A stretch of 64,000 bases of DNA from Cricetomys ansorgei (Eukaryota; Chordata; Mammalia; Rodentia; Nesomyidae), in assembly GCA_026225945.1 (NCBI GenBank), contig JAMJFZ010000320.1, positions 13,492,001 through 13,556,000 of the forward strand, given 5' to 3'. Numbering within the stretch: position 1 is the stretch's first letter; each line of letters opens with the position of its first letter. The translations under genes were made by a program, and so were the position numbers. Shown piece by piece: positions 12,686 through 24,224 of the stretch. The notes beneath the pieces are model-generated. The model was not told the DNA's origin. It was given only the letters and a program-made list of their open reading frames with translations, and made no database searches.

Positions 12686-12756
12686 TGATTCTGGGATTGA
12701 ACTTAGGACCTGATGCATGCTAGTTGAGTGTTCTACTTCTAGACTATCTCCAGACC
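12686..12756 (-). mobile_element. tRNA-derived SINE head (ID/B4-like), reversed
   Basis: 'ctgggattgaacttaggacctgatgcatgctagttgag' is the complement of an ID/B4 head with its B box (GGTTCAA-like). Only about 70 bp remain. It is not a functional tRNA: there is no complete cloverleaf. Confidence 0.65.
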
Positions 12757-12921
12757 AAAGTGGCAGCACCATTTTGTATTCTCACAAGTAATGTGTAAGA
12801 CTTCTTGTTCTACATTATCATCAACATTGTATGTTATCCGTATTCTTGCTTTAGGTCATTCTGATGTATGTTGTGTCAATTTGAAGTTCTCTTATCATAA
12901 ATGACTAGAACATTTTTCCCC

Positions 12922-13036
12922 CTTATGTATTTATTTAGAGTGTATATGTGCGTTTGGGGAGAGACAAACTCAGATCAAACTCAGGATGTCAGGCTTCGCA
13001 AGAAGCACCTCAGTCCCTGAGCCATCCTGTTGACCC
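12922..13036 (-). mobile_element. B3/B2-class SINE fragment, reversed, internally deleted
   Basis: A 'tgtatttatttagagtgtatatgtgcg' tail portion joins 'gatcaaactcaggatgtcaggcttcgcaagaagcacctcagtccctgagccatcctg'. The second part is the complement of a tRNA-like head with anticodon-arm variants seen in B3-class elements. The middle of the body is missing. Confidence 0.65.
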
Positions 13037-13150
13037 AACACAGAGCATCTTGGTATGCCTCCTTATGATCTGTAAGCCTTCTTCAACAAGAAGAATATCT
13101 GTGAACATTGTGGCTCATGTTTTTATAAAATTGTTTTCTTATTGTATAAG

Positions 13151-13489
13151 TGACTTTTCTCATTGATATAACAAAATATCTGGCAAGCAATTTAAAAGAG
13201 GCAATGTTTATTTTGGCCCATGGTTTCAGAGAATCCAGGCAATTATGACAGGGTTGCATGGCATTGAGTATTGGCCCATGGCAGCTCAAGTTTGAGGAAT
13301 CTTTGTTTCATGGCTGATTAAGAAGCCTGGAATAAGGATCATAAATCTCAAGGTCCACCCTCAGGGAACTGTATCTACCAGAGAGTTTCCGTGACCCAAA
13401 GATTTCATAGCCACTTAAAACAGCGCTACCATCTACCCCAAACATTTAAACACATGAACCTATAGAGGGCACTGCACACTGAAATAACA
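13151..13489 (-). mobile_element. MaLR-type LTR, reversed
   Basis: The plus strand starts 'cattgatataacaaaatatctggcaagcaatttaaaagaggcaatgtttattttggcccatgg', the classic reversed 3' end of rodent MT/MLT-type LTRs. It ends near 'catttaaacacatgaacc'. Subfamily and exact end are uncertain. Confidence 0.6.
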
Positions 13490-13499
13490 GTTGCTATAA

Positions 13500-13830
13500 T
13501 TCAGTTTTAGGAAGTCTTTTTGTATTTTAGATAAAGTCCTTTATCTCTTACAAAGGTTTTCTTCCCGTAGATGGGTTATCTGTTTTTCACTGAACAATAT
13601 CTTTCTTCAAAGCATAATTATTTAATGAGGTCTAGCTTATCAATTCTTTCCAGTGTCTATTGTGTCTTTTGTGTTATATCTTAAAAAGTTATTATCAGGC
13701 TAAAATAATTTTCCCGTTTTATCTTCTGGCAGTTATATAGGTTTTTGTTTGCTTGTACTTTGGTTTACATTCATGTCCTTGATCTACCTTAAAAAGGTCA
13801 TCTTTGTGACATTCTCGGATCTGTGTATAG
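13500..13830 (-). mobile_element. L1 ORF2/3' region relic, reversed
   Basis: The plus strand matches the well-known complement of L1 ORF2 in order: 'tagataaagtcctttatc', 'aggttttcttcccgtagatgggttatctg', 'gaggtctagcttatcaattc', and finally 'tacattcatgtccttgatctacctt'. It has many substitutions and no open frame, so it is an old truncated copy. Confidence 0.65.
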
Positions 13831-13889
13831 ATATATTTTCTTACATAAGAATAAGCAGTTTTTCTAACACTAACTTATATTTTTTACCC

Positions 13890-14222
13890 ATTGTAGTGTG
13901 TGTGTGCACGCGAACTTGTGTGCAGGTACACACAGCGTATACATGTATACATGTAAGGACCGAGGACAACTCTGGGTGTAATTCTTGGGTCATATGCACC
14001 CCTTTCTGAGCTAAGATCTCTTATTGACCTATAACTAACAAACAGGGTAGGCTGACTGGCCAGTGGGTTTCAGGAACCTAGCAATCATCACTTCCCCAGA
14101 GCTGAGATTATGAATGAACACTACCATGCCTGGATTTATTTATTTTATAGAGGTTCTGGAGATGGAACGAGAGTCCTCATACTTTGTGAGGCAAGCACTT
14201 TAGTAAGCTATTTCCATAGCCT
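13890..14222 (-). mobile_element. B4-type composite SINE, reversed
   Basis: GT/CA-rich tail at 13897-13957, then 'gaccgaggacaactctgggtgtaattcttgggtc', the B1-like segment ('gctgagattatgaatgaacactaccatgcctgg'), and the complement of the tRNA-like head ('ttctggagatggaacgag... gcaagcactttagtaagc'). All three modules occur in the order expected for a reversed B4. Confidence 0.72.
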
Positions 14223-14299
14223 TGACTATGTTTTTATGTCTAACCTGTTAAGTGAAATTTACCTAGTATCTTCATTAACCAGACAATGGAGAGTCCCTT

Positions 14300-14468
14300 C
14301 ACTGCTTCCAGCAGAAAGGGCAACCTCAGGCTCAGAATGAGCCAAAGACCTTGATTTGGGGTCCCAGATTCTAGCCACCAAGAAGCTAGGAAGTCAAAGG
14401 TTTTCCTTGTGCTTAAAAGTCCCTAGTCCGTGGTTTTCCATCACAACAGCACAAATGGACAATGGCAA
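14300..14468 (+). mobile_element. Possible MaLR (MLT1/MST-like) LTR 3' part
   Basis: 'accttgatttggggtcccagattctagccacc', later 'agtccgtggttttccatcacaacagcacaaatggac'. These resemble the 'cttgatcttggacttc...' and 'cagtctgtggtattttgttatagcagc' blocks at the 3' end of MLT1/MST LTRs. It is strongly diverged. Confidence 0.35.
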
Positions 14469-14687
14469 TAAGAGAATAATGTGAATCAAACACTTTCTAT
14501 TTATTAAAAACTACATTGGTCACTTTTGCACATGCTTAAAATATATTATCTATTGGGAGGATGCTTATGCAAATTTCATATTAAAATATTGATATTGTAC
14601 TTTCAAATTAAACGTGAAAATGATCATCTTGAGGTTCATGTATTTAAATGTATTTCCAAGTCCGTGATGGTCATAGCGGTCCATGTG

Positions 14688-14895
14688 CCAGCATTTACTG
14701 AGTACTGAGCACTGAACTGAGAGTACTGGGTCTTTAATCCTCCTAAGCAACCCCCAGGGGATGTACTATTATTACCCCTACTTGATAGATGCTCAGAGAA
14801 AGCCGTGGAGATCTGGAGTAATTGCCCATGGTCAGTCAGCCAGCATAGTCAGGAGTCAGGACTAGACCTCAGGTCAGACTATAAATGTAAAGTCT
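14688..14895 (-). mobile_element. MIR, reversed
   Basis: Nearly the whole reversed MIR can be followed: 'catttactgagtactgagcactgaactgag', 'tactattattacccctacttgatagatgctcagag', and then 'gtaattgcccatggtcagtcagccagcatagtcagg'. This is one of the clearest MIRs in the window. Confidence 0.82.
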
Positions 14896-16599
14896 TGTGA
14901 ATACCAGTTCATGTGTGGACTCCAAAAGAGAAGTAATTCCTTTCCCTCTGCTCTCTCATCATTAAAAAGATCAGAAGGAAGCAAATAGTTTCTCCTACCA
15001 AATTTGTGAAAAATAAGTAACCAATTGAGCCATGTTTCCTGCACTTGTCCCTGAATGATGGAAAACAAATGTTCTTGCTAACAGGCTTGGATGGAAGCTA
15101 TCAACAGGAACGAAATCTCAAATAATAGCTGCCCAGAACCACATGGCAATACATTATCACTCATATCCTTCATGGAACAATCATTCACTTTCCTTAACAC
15201 CAAGTTTAACTTTGTGGGAGGCAAGTTGTGTTATAAAACTGGAAGGAAAAAAAAAAAGAGTTTGAAAATGTTGATATGATTGTCTATCTCACGGAAGGGA
15301 GACAATTTGCAGGGAAATAATTGGTACATTTCCCAGTGCATTATGTTTCTCAAAACATGTTACTGTGGGTAGAGATTAGCTTCCCCTTTCTTCAGGAAGA
15401 AAATGACTTGTCTCCCATAGTGAATAGAGCTGTCATTCTGAGAGCTGACAAATGCTAACAACCTTTGGAGGTGTAGTGTTCCAGCATCTAAATAGCAAAT
15501 AAAATAAAATGAAGAATCCAGTAACCAAAGAAAGAAGGGTCATAAGAGGGAAAAGTGGGGTAGGATCCTAATAGGGTTAAAAAAAAAAAAAAAGGAAGAA
15601 AGTCTGCATAATGCTAGAAATAACAGAGTAGTAGACTAGAAAGAACAAAAACAAAAAATAAATCATTTTTAAATTAAAGCCATTCTGTTACTTTTCTTCT
15701 GACTCTGTAACTTCACCTTAACTATAATGAATTCTATTCCTCTTTGCTCAAAATTTAGTTGTACTAGAAAGGCAATTTATAGCGTTGGCCACTTATTAGA
15801 GCAACACATGCTCAGCCTAACAGTGTGCGGAACCGGAGGTGGGCTCATTGGCTGAGGCAGCTCCTGCTCCATCATGCACCTGGACCCTTGATTCCTGCGG
15901 TGGAACAGAATAAGACACACGAGCAACAAAATAGACAGAAAACTATAGAACGATACCAGGTAAGGAAAGCATCCTGAGAGGCAGCTATGACAGAACTGAC
16001 TAAAGTTTCAACAGCTGGTAGCAGTCAAGAGAAGACTCAGGTCAATCGAGGTCATCATTTTTTTGCTGTCAGAAAAAGCTCTGAAATAATGTCATTTTAT
16101 GGCGGCATTTTCTTTCTGACATTTTGTTCACCAAATCCGGATCTACAACTGATAAAACTCAAACATCTCTTCTGTCAACATGAAGCATTTAAATCCCTGT
16201 TATCCTCAATACATCCCCACTATTGTTAGCGTTAAATTGGGGGAGAGCTCAGTTCTTAAAACCCAAAGCGGTTTCTGTATCTCAGAAAGCTTCATTTTGA
16301 ACAATGACAGGTGCTTTTCTACATCTCACAGACATGTAGATGTCAGAGGTAGAAGGGCCTTCAGCAAATGCCCCGGAGGTTTGTGTAAGAAATGTGACTC
16401 CTCACAAGTAACTGTAAGAGTAGTCTATGTGCGATGTCTGTTGTGTGCAAAGCCACGGGTTATGGGAAGGGTTCCACACGGGTTATTTGCTTATCATAGT
16501 CCTGTGAAATATATCATTCTTGACCTTATTCTGAAGACTTAGAAATATAGTTAGAGGACCTGAATCCTTATTCGAGATTCAGCTGCCTGGTGGTTATTT
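14896..16599. other. Unassigned DNA
   Basis: No named feature. A-runs lie at 15248-15258 and 15581-15594. The frames at 15987-16542 overlap in two phases and show no family similarity. Confidence 0.4.
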
Positions 16600-17330
16600 A
16601 GTTTCTGTACTTTTTTTTTATGGGAAGCCAGACATTGTGAATTTTAAGTTGCTATAGGCTGGATGCTTTCCGATCCTTTTCTTGAGCTTTGCCGTGGATG
16701 CAGTTGAAGTGCTCGAGAATAGTTTGATTCTGTCAGGTACTGCTGTCAAACTTTGTCAGCTGGGATGGTTTTCATGAGCTAGTTATTATCTGGTCCTTGT
16801 AGCGTCTTCAAATGTCTGCGAATTATAAGAATTTTCTGCTCTCACTGACTGATGGGACAGGAATTGTTCCTAGCCCTGTGTAGGCTTTTATTGTCCTTGT
16901 AAGTCTTTTTTATTTGAGGTGTTTCTCTTCTTTGCATCCCAATACAGATTCCTCATGTTATTATGCTGATCAATACTCAGCAGCGGGCTCAAAGTGACTC
17001 TCTACCCAACACCACTCTGGACCTCCAGTGTCTTCTGTGCACGGGACCCTCAACTCTCCGTCACTCTGCCGCAGAAATCCCAGCTGCTGTCTGTGCGAAC
17101 TCAGCCTTGTCTTCTCAATACGAGGTGACTACCTGCTCTGCCTGGATTTCTTATTTCCGCACCTCATCCCCGAAATTTTCTCCAGGTAGCATGCCCACAG
17201 AGTTCATGTCTGATGTCAACTGTCTTTCAACCTGACTGGTATCTCAGATATTTTCCAGTTTTCTGGTGGTTTGGGGATGGAAAATAAATCTAGTACCTGT
17301 CATTCCACATTGGCCAAAGGCAATTAATCT
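16600..17330 (+). mobile_element. L1M-type 3' UTR relic
   Basis: Blocks of the ancient mammalian L1 3' UTR follow each other in order: 'gggaagccagacattgtgaatttta', 'cttgagctttgccgtggatgcagttgaagtg', 'gctgatcaatactcagcag'. Then come 'ctgctctgcctggatttc', and near the end 'ttttctggtggtttggggatgg...aaatctagtacctgtcattccacattggcc'. It is non-coding, about 730 bp long and heavily mutated, older than the rodent radiation. Confidence 0.75.
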
Positions 17331-17820
17331 CAAGTTCAAATGTTAAGTTGAACATTTAGGTTCCAGAACCTAAGCCCACAATATCTACTTGAGTGTTCAT
17401 GAAGTAATTGAAACCAGAAAGGTACATGACATATTAAAGAACATACTACATGAAACCAAAAATCATTTTCCTTTTCACACATGTTGGTCCCCAATATTAT
17501 TCTTTGAACATAGATATTAGGAAAAGAAGGAGAAAGACTCTGATACCATGTTTAATTGTCACAAATTTTCACCTGTTTGCTACTCAGCTCAACTACTAGT
17601 TATTCCTCTAAAGGGATAACTTGAGTCCTGGGAGAGAGTCCATAGACTATGAGCCTCTATATGCATGCACACACATATGCATATGCATATACCCAACACA
17701 AACATAGACACACATGTGAATATGCATATGCACATGCATGAAAACTACACACGTACACAAAATCTTTCATTTTCACTAATAGATCATACAGGAAAATTTA
17801 GAAATCTAAACGCCAGAGGA
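17331..17820. other. Unassigned DNA with ATGCAT/CA-rich stretch
   Basis: 17664-17757 is low complexity with repeated ATGCATATGCA and CA units, probably an expanded SINE tail. Nothing else is recognised. Confidence 0.45.
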
Positions 17821-18070
17821 GGGGCTAGAGAAATGGTTCAGTGAATGAGAGCACTTGCTGTTCTTACGTAGGACCTGGGTTCAGTTCCCAGAAGACAAAA
17901 TTGTCTACAATCATCTGCAACGCTAGTTCCAGAGGATCCAATTCTCTTCTGGCCTCCTTGAGCATCAGGAGGCCAGATGTGATGCATACACGCACATGCA
18001 AGCAAACATTCGTGTGTGTGTGTGTGTGTGTGTGTGCGTGTGTGTAAATAAATCATTTTTAAATCTAAAT
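17821..18070 (+). mobile_element. B3 SINE with internal GT expansion
   Basis: The head GGGGCTAGAGAAATGGTTCA, box-B region 'gacctgggttcagttccc', body 'agttccagaggatccaattctcttctggcctcc' and tail 'tgcaagcaaacatt' are in order. A (GT)n run at 18012-18046 and AAATAAAT repeats follow. The microsatellite arose inside the SINE tail. Confidence 0.85.
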
Positions 18071-18360
18071 AAATTAAATATAAGAAGTTATAATCTCTAA
18101 TGATAAGAACTTCCATTGATATGTGGAATTTTGGTCTAATTTTAGATATATTAAAAATTAGACTGCCCAACATTTTCATAGAGTTGTATAATTAATGGTG
18201 TTTATACTTGATATCATGCTCTTCCAATTTTCACTGCTGTCATTCATTAATAATTACAGACAATTGTAACCCTCGGGAGTGCTGAGTATTGTTAAGTAAC
18301 CACACCATCGTATCACATTCCTTCAGTTGCCATTTCAATCAACTATGTGTTTCTCTTCAG

Positions 18361-18666
18361 CATTTCCACGCAGATGAGTCATATTCTTCAGCTCCAAACA
18401 CTTTTCTCATTTTCTACAAGTACGTTTTTTAAAGCAGCAACTCAGCTAGTACTGCCTTCAAAATTTTTAAAACGGAGATTTCTGATATTTTTCTAAACTG
18501 TTGTTTCTTTGTAAATTTCCAACTACAGCAATCAAATCCTTTAGTTCCAAACACTCTTATCATCTTCCACAAATAACATTTTTTAAAAGGAAACAGTAAC
18601 TCAGCTAGTGCTTCCTTCAAAATTATAGAAAAGGAAATTTCTAATGTTCTTTTCAGACTGCTATTA
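18361..18666. repeat. Diverged tandem duplication, period about 153 bp
   Basis: Copy A (18361-18510) and copy B (about 18514-18666) align along their full length. Shared blocks include 'tccaaacact', 'aactcagctagt', 'ccttcaaaat' and 'atttct'. The offset between 'atttcc' landmarks (18362 and 18515) is 153 bp. Small indels and many substitutions separate the copies. I do not recognise the unit as a known repeat. Confidence 0.82.
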
Positions 18667-18860
18667 TTTATTTTCTCTCCAACACCTCTACTTCAATGAC
18701 CATAGGGCATCTCAGACCAGCCATTTATTTCAATCCATAAAGCAGATTAAATCCAAGAGAACTGACCCAGAAAGCTTAGAAGATTCAGAATAATGCTTGA
18801 TTTTAAAAAGTCTCTAGTGTATTTTCCAAATCTCTGGTTTTTTATTTCGTTTAGTTTTTA

Positions 18861-18942
18861 TTTTTGAAACAACAGCCTTGAACTCATAATCTTCCTGCCT
18901 CCACCTCCGGAATGCTGAGAAGGGTGTAACACCATGGCTTGG
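18861..18942 (-). mobile_element. B1/PB1 SINE fragment, reversed
   Basis: 'tgaaacaacagccttgaactcataatcttcctgcctccacctccggaatgctgag...caccatggcttgg' is the complement of the left part of a B1-like element. It is short and old, lacking the internal duplication of later B1s. Confidence 0.65.
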
Positions 18943-21666
18943 TATATTCTTATTTGGCAATTCTGGCACTCCTAAGTGTGTTTGAAACAGACATATGCTT
19001 ATATTTTCACAAAGTCTAGAAAAGGCTATATGTTAACATAACTGAACAAGTTGGTAGACTATTTTAAAACTTGAAGGCTGTTAATGGTACAAAATGAATA
19101 TTTATGATACTGGAAAGATCTTTATACAATTTCTCTTGGTGATTCCAACAAATTTTGATGAAACACAAATATAAAATGTCATCAACTTCTTTTAATGACA
19201 GGCACTGAGACAGTAAATGAAGACAAACCTAGTCCTCCCTTCAGAAATATTTGTCATTGGATGAGTTGTTCCATTTTCCAGTGGCTTTGGGGCATCTAGA
19301 AGACAATAAGAGGTACACACCAAAGCCAATGTCAATTAATTCAAGATGGAAAATTTCATGTGACACTATCACACACTTTACCAAAATTGAGATAGATTGC
19401 ATCTACAACTTCACATTACTTTTATCCACTGATCTTGTAGCTCTATCAAAAAAAGCAATCAAGTTTGTCTGGCATGATTTGCTCTGTTTAAATTTCTGTT
19501 TCATGATGTCCAATATCTTTATACATTTCATCAGTACTTGCAGACTTTCTGTTAATATTCATTCTACTCTCTTAATATAGACTGACTTTTTTTTTTTTTT
19601 GCTAATCATCTCAGCATTGTTCTTTTTAAGAACAATAATCATTATCATTAGAATAATGGTCCAGCAATTATTTCTCATCTTTGGGTTGATAAGGGGACTC
19701 AGATCAATTCTAAAATACTTACTGTGCATTTACTAATTGCTTATTACTCCGACAAGCAGTATGAGGAAAGTAGTCTGGGAAAGGAAAGAGCACTCTGAGG
19801 CCATTGATCTCAGTAAAAAGATACACGTTGACTTGTAGGGATTCTGTTTACAGAGGTACCCAATATTTGGTAAATCCCAACAGGACAGAAAAAAAAAAGC
19901 ATCTTATTATTAAAATTCATGTTCATGTCCTACTTAGAAATTCTGAGTGAACATTTGCATTTTGAACAAGCACCTTCAGGTGATTTCAGAATTAATATTT
20001 CTTAAACTGTTCTTCAAATCAACTGGCCTAGACTGTCAAGTATTACAGACACAGAGTAGAGCTCTTAGCAAATATACAATCATGCCATACAAAACATGTC
20101 ATCCCGGGAGAACATGACTTTAGACATGACAATAGCAGAGTTCTGATGGCATTGCCTAGAGAATATGCTGGAATTGCTTTGAAATATACTCAATTTACGA
20201 AGGCAGACCCTTACATATGAAATGACTATTTGTTCTTTGGCTAAACCATTATGCTATAAAAGTAAGATAACTAAGCAAATTTAATGATGCAACAGGCATT
20301 AATAAAATGAATAAAGTCACATTGATGCATGGAGAAATAAATATCTGTCTCTGTGAAAAAAGAAAAAAAAACCAAGTTATCCTTTATATTACACCAAGTT
20401 GTATTTATCTGAATTGTTTCATATCTTAGACTCTGGATATATTCCAGAACAAGAAATGTCATCAACTTTAAAAATAACAATTCAGAAAGCAGTACTTATC
20501 AATTATTTTGGTGTCCAGGAGGTTTTTATTCTAGAAGTTAAGTGTGAGATACTCCTGTGAAAGTCGGTAAGGTTACGTACGATTATTCTAGATACATGAA
20601 CTATCAAGTAAGTTTTCTGAGCATGTATACCTTCCTTCCTTCAAATATCTAAGATGGTTCTACTGGATCTGTTCATTCCTTGTATTATTTAAGTAAAACC
20701 ATGCTATTTGTCAGGTCCCAAGCAAGAACATGGAGTTGGAAACAAGGAATTTCATCCTGAGTGGCTTTGGAGAGAATGGCAAGGAAATAAGAAAGCAGCA
20801 GGGACAAATTTTAACACAGGAAAGAGCCTCTCATACACTGAAGGGACAATGGAGGAGGCAGTGTGTCCAGAGCCCGGAGATGCTCACAACCAAGGAAACC
20901 AGAAAAATGGGTCTGTGGGGAAATGGAAGGAAAGCAACCACCTCCAGTACCATGTGCCCTTAAGGGCTGAACGCCAGTCTCAGAGGACATGAGGCTGTTG
21001 AGCTCCGCGGAAGGACAGCTCGGAGAACAGGCCGGAGACTGCCAGGCCCAGTCCCTGAAAGTGACAGTGATACGGACATCATTTTTGTTTCACAGTATTT
21101 TTTTTTAATGAGGAAACTTAGTTTGTATAAGGGTTTTGAAAGTTTTAAAAATTCTTCAATTATTGGATAATTCATCGCATACATTATCTTCCAAACACAT
21201 TACATTTGATTCTCTTACATTTTGCTGCGCTGGCTTCATATGAGTTAAAATCCAAAGCTTTAGAAGGGCTCCATTATTCTTTTTAGAGTCACTGAATACG
21301 AAATGCAAATCTTTGTCCCTATTCATCTTTTTACCTACACATCAGGAGATATTCTTAATTCATTCCTAATAACTGTTAAATGTCCATAGGTCTCTATTTC
21401 ATCTGTTTTTTAGGTGTGCGTTTCTAAAGGATGATTTTCTATCTAACCTATTTAGTTACTATAGTTTTGTTCCTCTCTGCACTCATTAGTGAAACCTTTG
21501 TATCTGATAATTCCTATTCTTCTTGCACAGGGCTATATATTAGTCTCTTAATCTAGTAAGAAGATGTGTAAACCAAGAAAATGTGGTGTCTCTCACACCC
21601 TCAAAAATCTATCATATTAATTAAGCATCACAATGGGAGCTGATATTTAGCAAAGTACTTTACATG

Positions 21667-21667
<1 letters not shown>
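18943..21667. other. Unassigned AT-rich DNA
   Basis: No recognised repeat over about 2.7 kb. Composition is AT-rich except for a GC-richer purine block at about 20710-21060. That block has overlapping 77- and 94-codon frames but no recognised protein similarity and no clear splice sites. It could be a non-coding exon or an unrecognised old insertion. Confidence 0.35.
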
Positions 21668-21706
<39 letters not shown>

Positions 21707-21735
21707 GTCTATGTATGCATATGTGTATATACTCA

Positions 21736-21788
<53 letters not shown>

Positions 21789-21801
21789 TGTGTGTGTGTG
21801 T
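21668..21801. repeat. Compound microsatellite (GT)n-(TATG)n-(AT)n-(GT)n
   Basis: GT tract 21668-21698, then GTATGTAT variants, a perfect (AT)n of about 48 bp at 21739-21786, and a second GT tract to 21801. Long alternating purine-pyrimidine DNA like this is length-variable and can form Z-DNA or cruciforms. Confidence 0.9.
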
Positions 21802-22404
21802 ACAAATAGAAATGAGGAAGATATATAATTAAAGGACCTGGCATTTCCTCCATACGTTCATGTGCATAAACACAAATGCCACCCATAAATGATTTAACAA
21901 TTATATAATCACATTCTCAGAATGCATAATTCCCTCTGTCACCGTTATCTGAGCCCCACAGATTATCTTTCAGTTGGCACTTTTTTCTTAATAACCAATT
22001 TCTAATCATCAGATATATCACTTTACTGACCACTCAATGCACACATGAGTAGGTTGTGCTCCATGAATTTCCTAGTCTACGTTTCTACAACCTTGCCACT
22101 CCTCAACTTCCTATCAGCTCCATTCTGTTTCATGCAATTTACTATGAGCGACTGTGGCCCTAGAGGATCCCATGCTCTGTCTCCTGAACTCCTGCTAGAA
22201 ATCATGTCTGTGGCATAATTGATCACTCTTTATTTTATATACACGGTTCCCCAAAAGTCCTTAAAGTTCTTAAAATCAGTATGTGCTCTTCATGGCACAG
22301 CTGGCGTAGACGTATTCCATAAGAAGTAAGTTCCCAGAATATATTCAATGAATGCCACCGCAGCTTCGAAACCCTGAAGCGATTTTGAAGTCCTCATGGG
22401 GGCA
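21802..22404. other. Unassigned DNA
   Basis: No feature recognised between a microsatellite and a B4 SINE. Confidence 0.4.
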
Positions 22405-22640
22405 GGGGGGCTGTGGCTCAGCTGATGAAGAGCTTATTCAACATGTACAATGGCCTATGTTTGATCCTCAACACCACGTGTAAGCCAGGTGTGGTGACAC
22501 ACACATCACCCCAGCACTGATGAGGTAGAGATAGAATGGTCAGAAGGGCATGGTCATCATTGGCTACGCAGAAATTTCAAGGTTAACTTGAGCAGCTTGA
22601 GACCCTGTCTCGAAATGCAAACCATCACCAACAACAAAGC
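22405..22640 (+). mobile_element. B4-type composite SINE
   Basis: 'gggctgtggctcagctgatgaagagc' (tRNA-like head), 'aacaccacgtgtaagccaggtgtggtgacacacac' (junction to the B1-like half), 'ccccagcactgatgagg' and 'ttgagaccctgtctcgaaa'. The order and junction fit B4/RSINE1. Confidence 0.75.
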
Positions 22641-23787
22641 ACTGGGAAAAAGACAAAAAGGATCTAGAAAGATCTAGAAGGAAAGGCTCTAGAAGACCAA
22701 AGGAGAGACCATTGACCTAGTAGAAAACAGAAATACACCAGTTTCATATATTCAGAAATAGATCTTGAGAAAACTTGTCATCCCTTTTCTTTTGTAAAAG
22801 TTTCCAAAACACTTTTTTTCACCCTTCGAAGAAAAAAAAAATCATATTTTTATCTCCAGTGATTAAATTTCTTTTGTTTTAGCCAGCAATATATTTTTGC
22901 TGCCTCTTGTATCTTGAAAAATAACTCTGAGGAATTTCATCTCATAGTCACTCCTTATGATCTGTCTTCCACCCTGTCTTAATTCAGTTTCATCACGAGG
23001 ATCAAATCTAAAGCCCATCTGTAGCTCTGATTAGGTGTTCACTAAATGTGATTTTAAAACTCAAGTCTCCTGATAGCTTCTTCTTGGAGCCTCCTGAAGG
23101 TCAAGGGGGATTACGCCAGTGACAATTAAGCAGTGTGGCTTCCCCTCAGGGCCTCCTCCACCCCCACCTTCCACTACCACAATCCTAGACTTCTGCCCTA
23201 TTTCCTCATTTAAACCTCTTACCACCAATATGTCTTCAACTTAAAAATCAATTCTCTCCCTGTTTCAGCTTCTGTATCACAGTTGCATCTTCATTTAATC
23301 TCCAGGGTCATCTCAATCCCCATAAATCTAAACATAGCAATCAAATGTCTCGTCTCTTTAAAATGTCTTGCCACAGGTGGGGTACAAATCCCACTTCCTG
23401 ATTGATCCGGCAATTTAAAAGAAAGATGGCGAACAGAGAAAATTATATTTCCAGAGAAAGGCCATTGCACTGAAGACACGGAGATGGAAGAGCAGCTTTT
23501 TCTGTTATTACAGAAAAGGCTTCCCCTTTAAACACTTTCTTTATGGAGGTTTTTGGGGTTTTTGGTTTTTTGTTTTTTTTTTTTTGGTTTTTTTTTTCCC
23601 TGAAAACCTCATCTTGTCACTTACAAATGGGGTTTGAAAAATCAGGGTTCGGATGCCAGCTACCCACCACTGAAAACACCTGCGACAAGCTTGCATAGGG
23701 ATAGGCTTCTCCCTTTCTATGCTCAATGTGTTTTCCCTGAATGAATGATTGGTGATCAGCAAGCATTAAATTGGAGGTCTGTCCCTG
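22641..23787. other. Unassigned DNA with T/G tract
   Basis: 23548-23600 is an almost pure T/G tract (T runs broken by GG). The rest is unrecognised. 23020-23060 weakly resembles an L2/MIR 3' end ('ttaggtgttcactaaatgtg'). Confidence 0.4.
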
Positions 23788-24085
23788 TCTGTTTGGGTGG
23801 TTATAACAAAATGCCTTACTCTAGGTAATTTAAATGTAACAGAAATCTATCGCTCACAGTTCTGGAACCTGGAAAGCCCAAGATCTAGAAAGCAGATCTT
23901 GTGAAATGTCTTGTGAAGGTTCACACTCTGCTTCAGTGGTGGCAGTTTCTTCAGATGGATATTAAATCTATTCATGAGAACAAATTTCTCATGTCTCCAT
24001 CCCTTCCCAAAGGCCTGAGCTCTTAATACTATCTCCTTCAATTTTTACAGACTATAATTTACAAACCTGAGAGAAACGCTATTCT
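23788..24085 (-). mobile_element. MST/MLT1-type MaLR LTR, reversed
   Basis: The plus strand reads 'tctgtttgggtggttataacaaaatgcc', 'ctctaggtaatttaaatgtaacagaaatc', 'cacagttctggaacctggaaagcccaagatc' and later 'cccttcccaaaggcctgagctcttaatactatc'. These are the signature blocks of a reversed MST/MLT1 LTR from its 3' end. Confidence 0.72.
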
Positions 24086-24224
24086 GCCAGTAACAGTGGT
24101 GAGATGGAGCCAGTTAGGATTTGTTAGACACAGGTCTTGCCCTCGGCAGCACTAGCTTGATGCACACGGCCGCACACAGCTAAGAAGGAAAACAGTATGC
24201 GGTGAATAGAATACTTACTAATTC

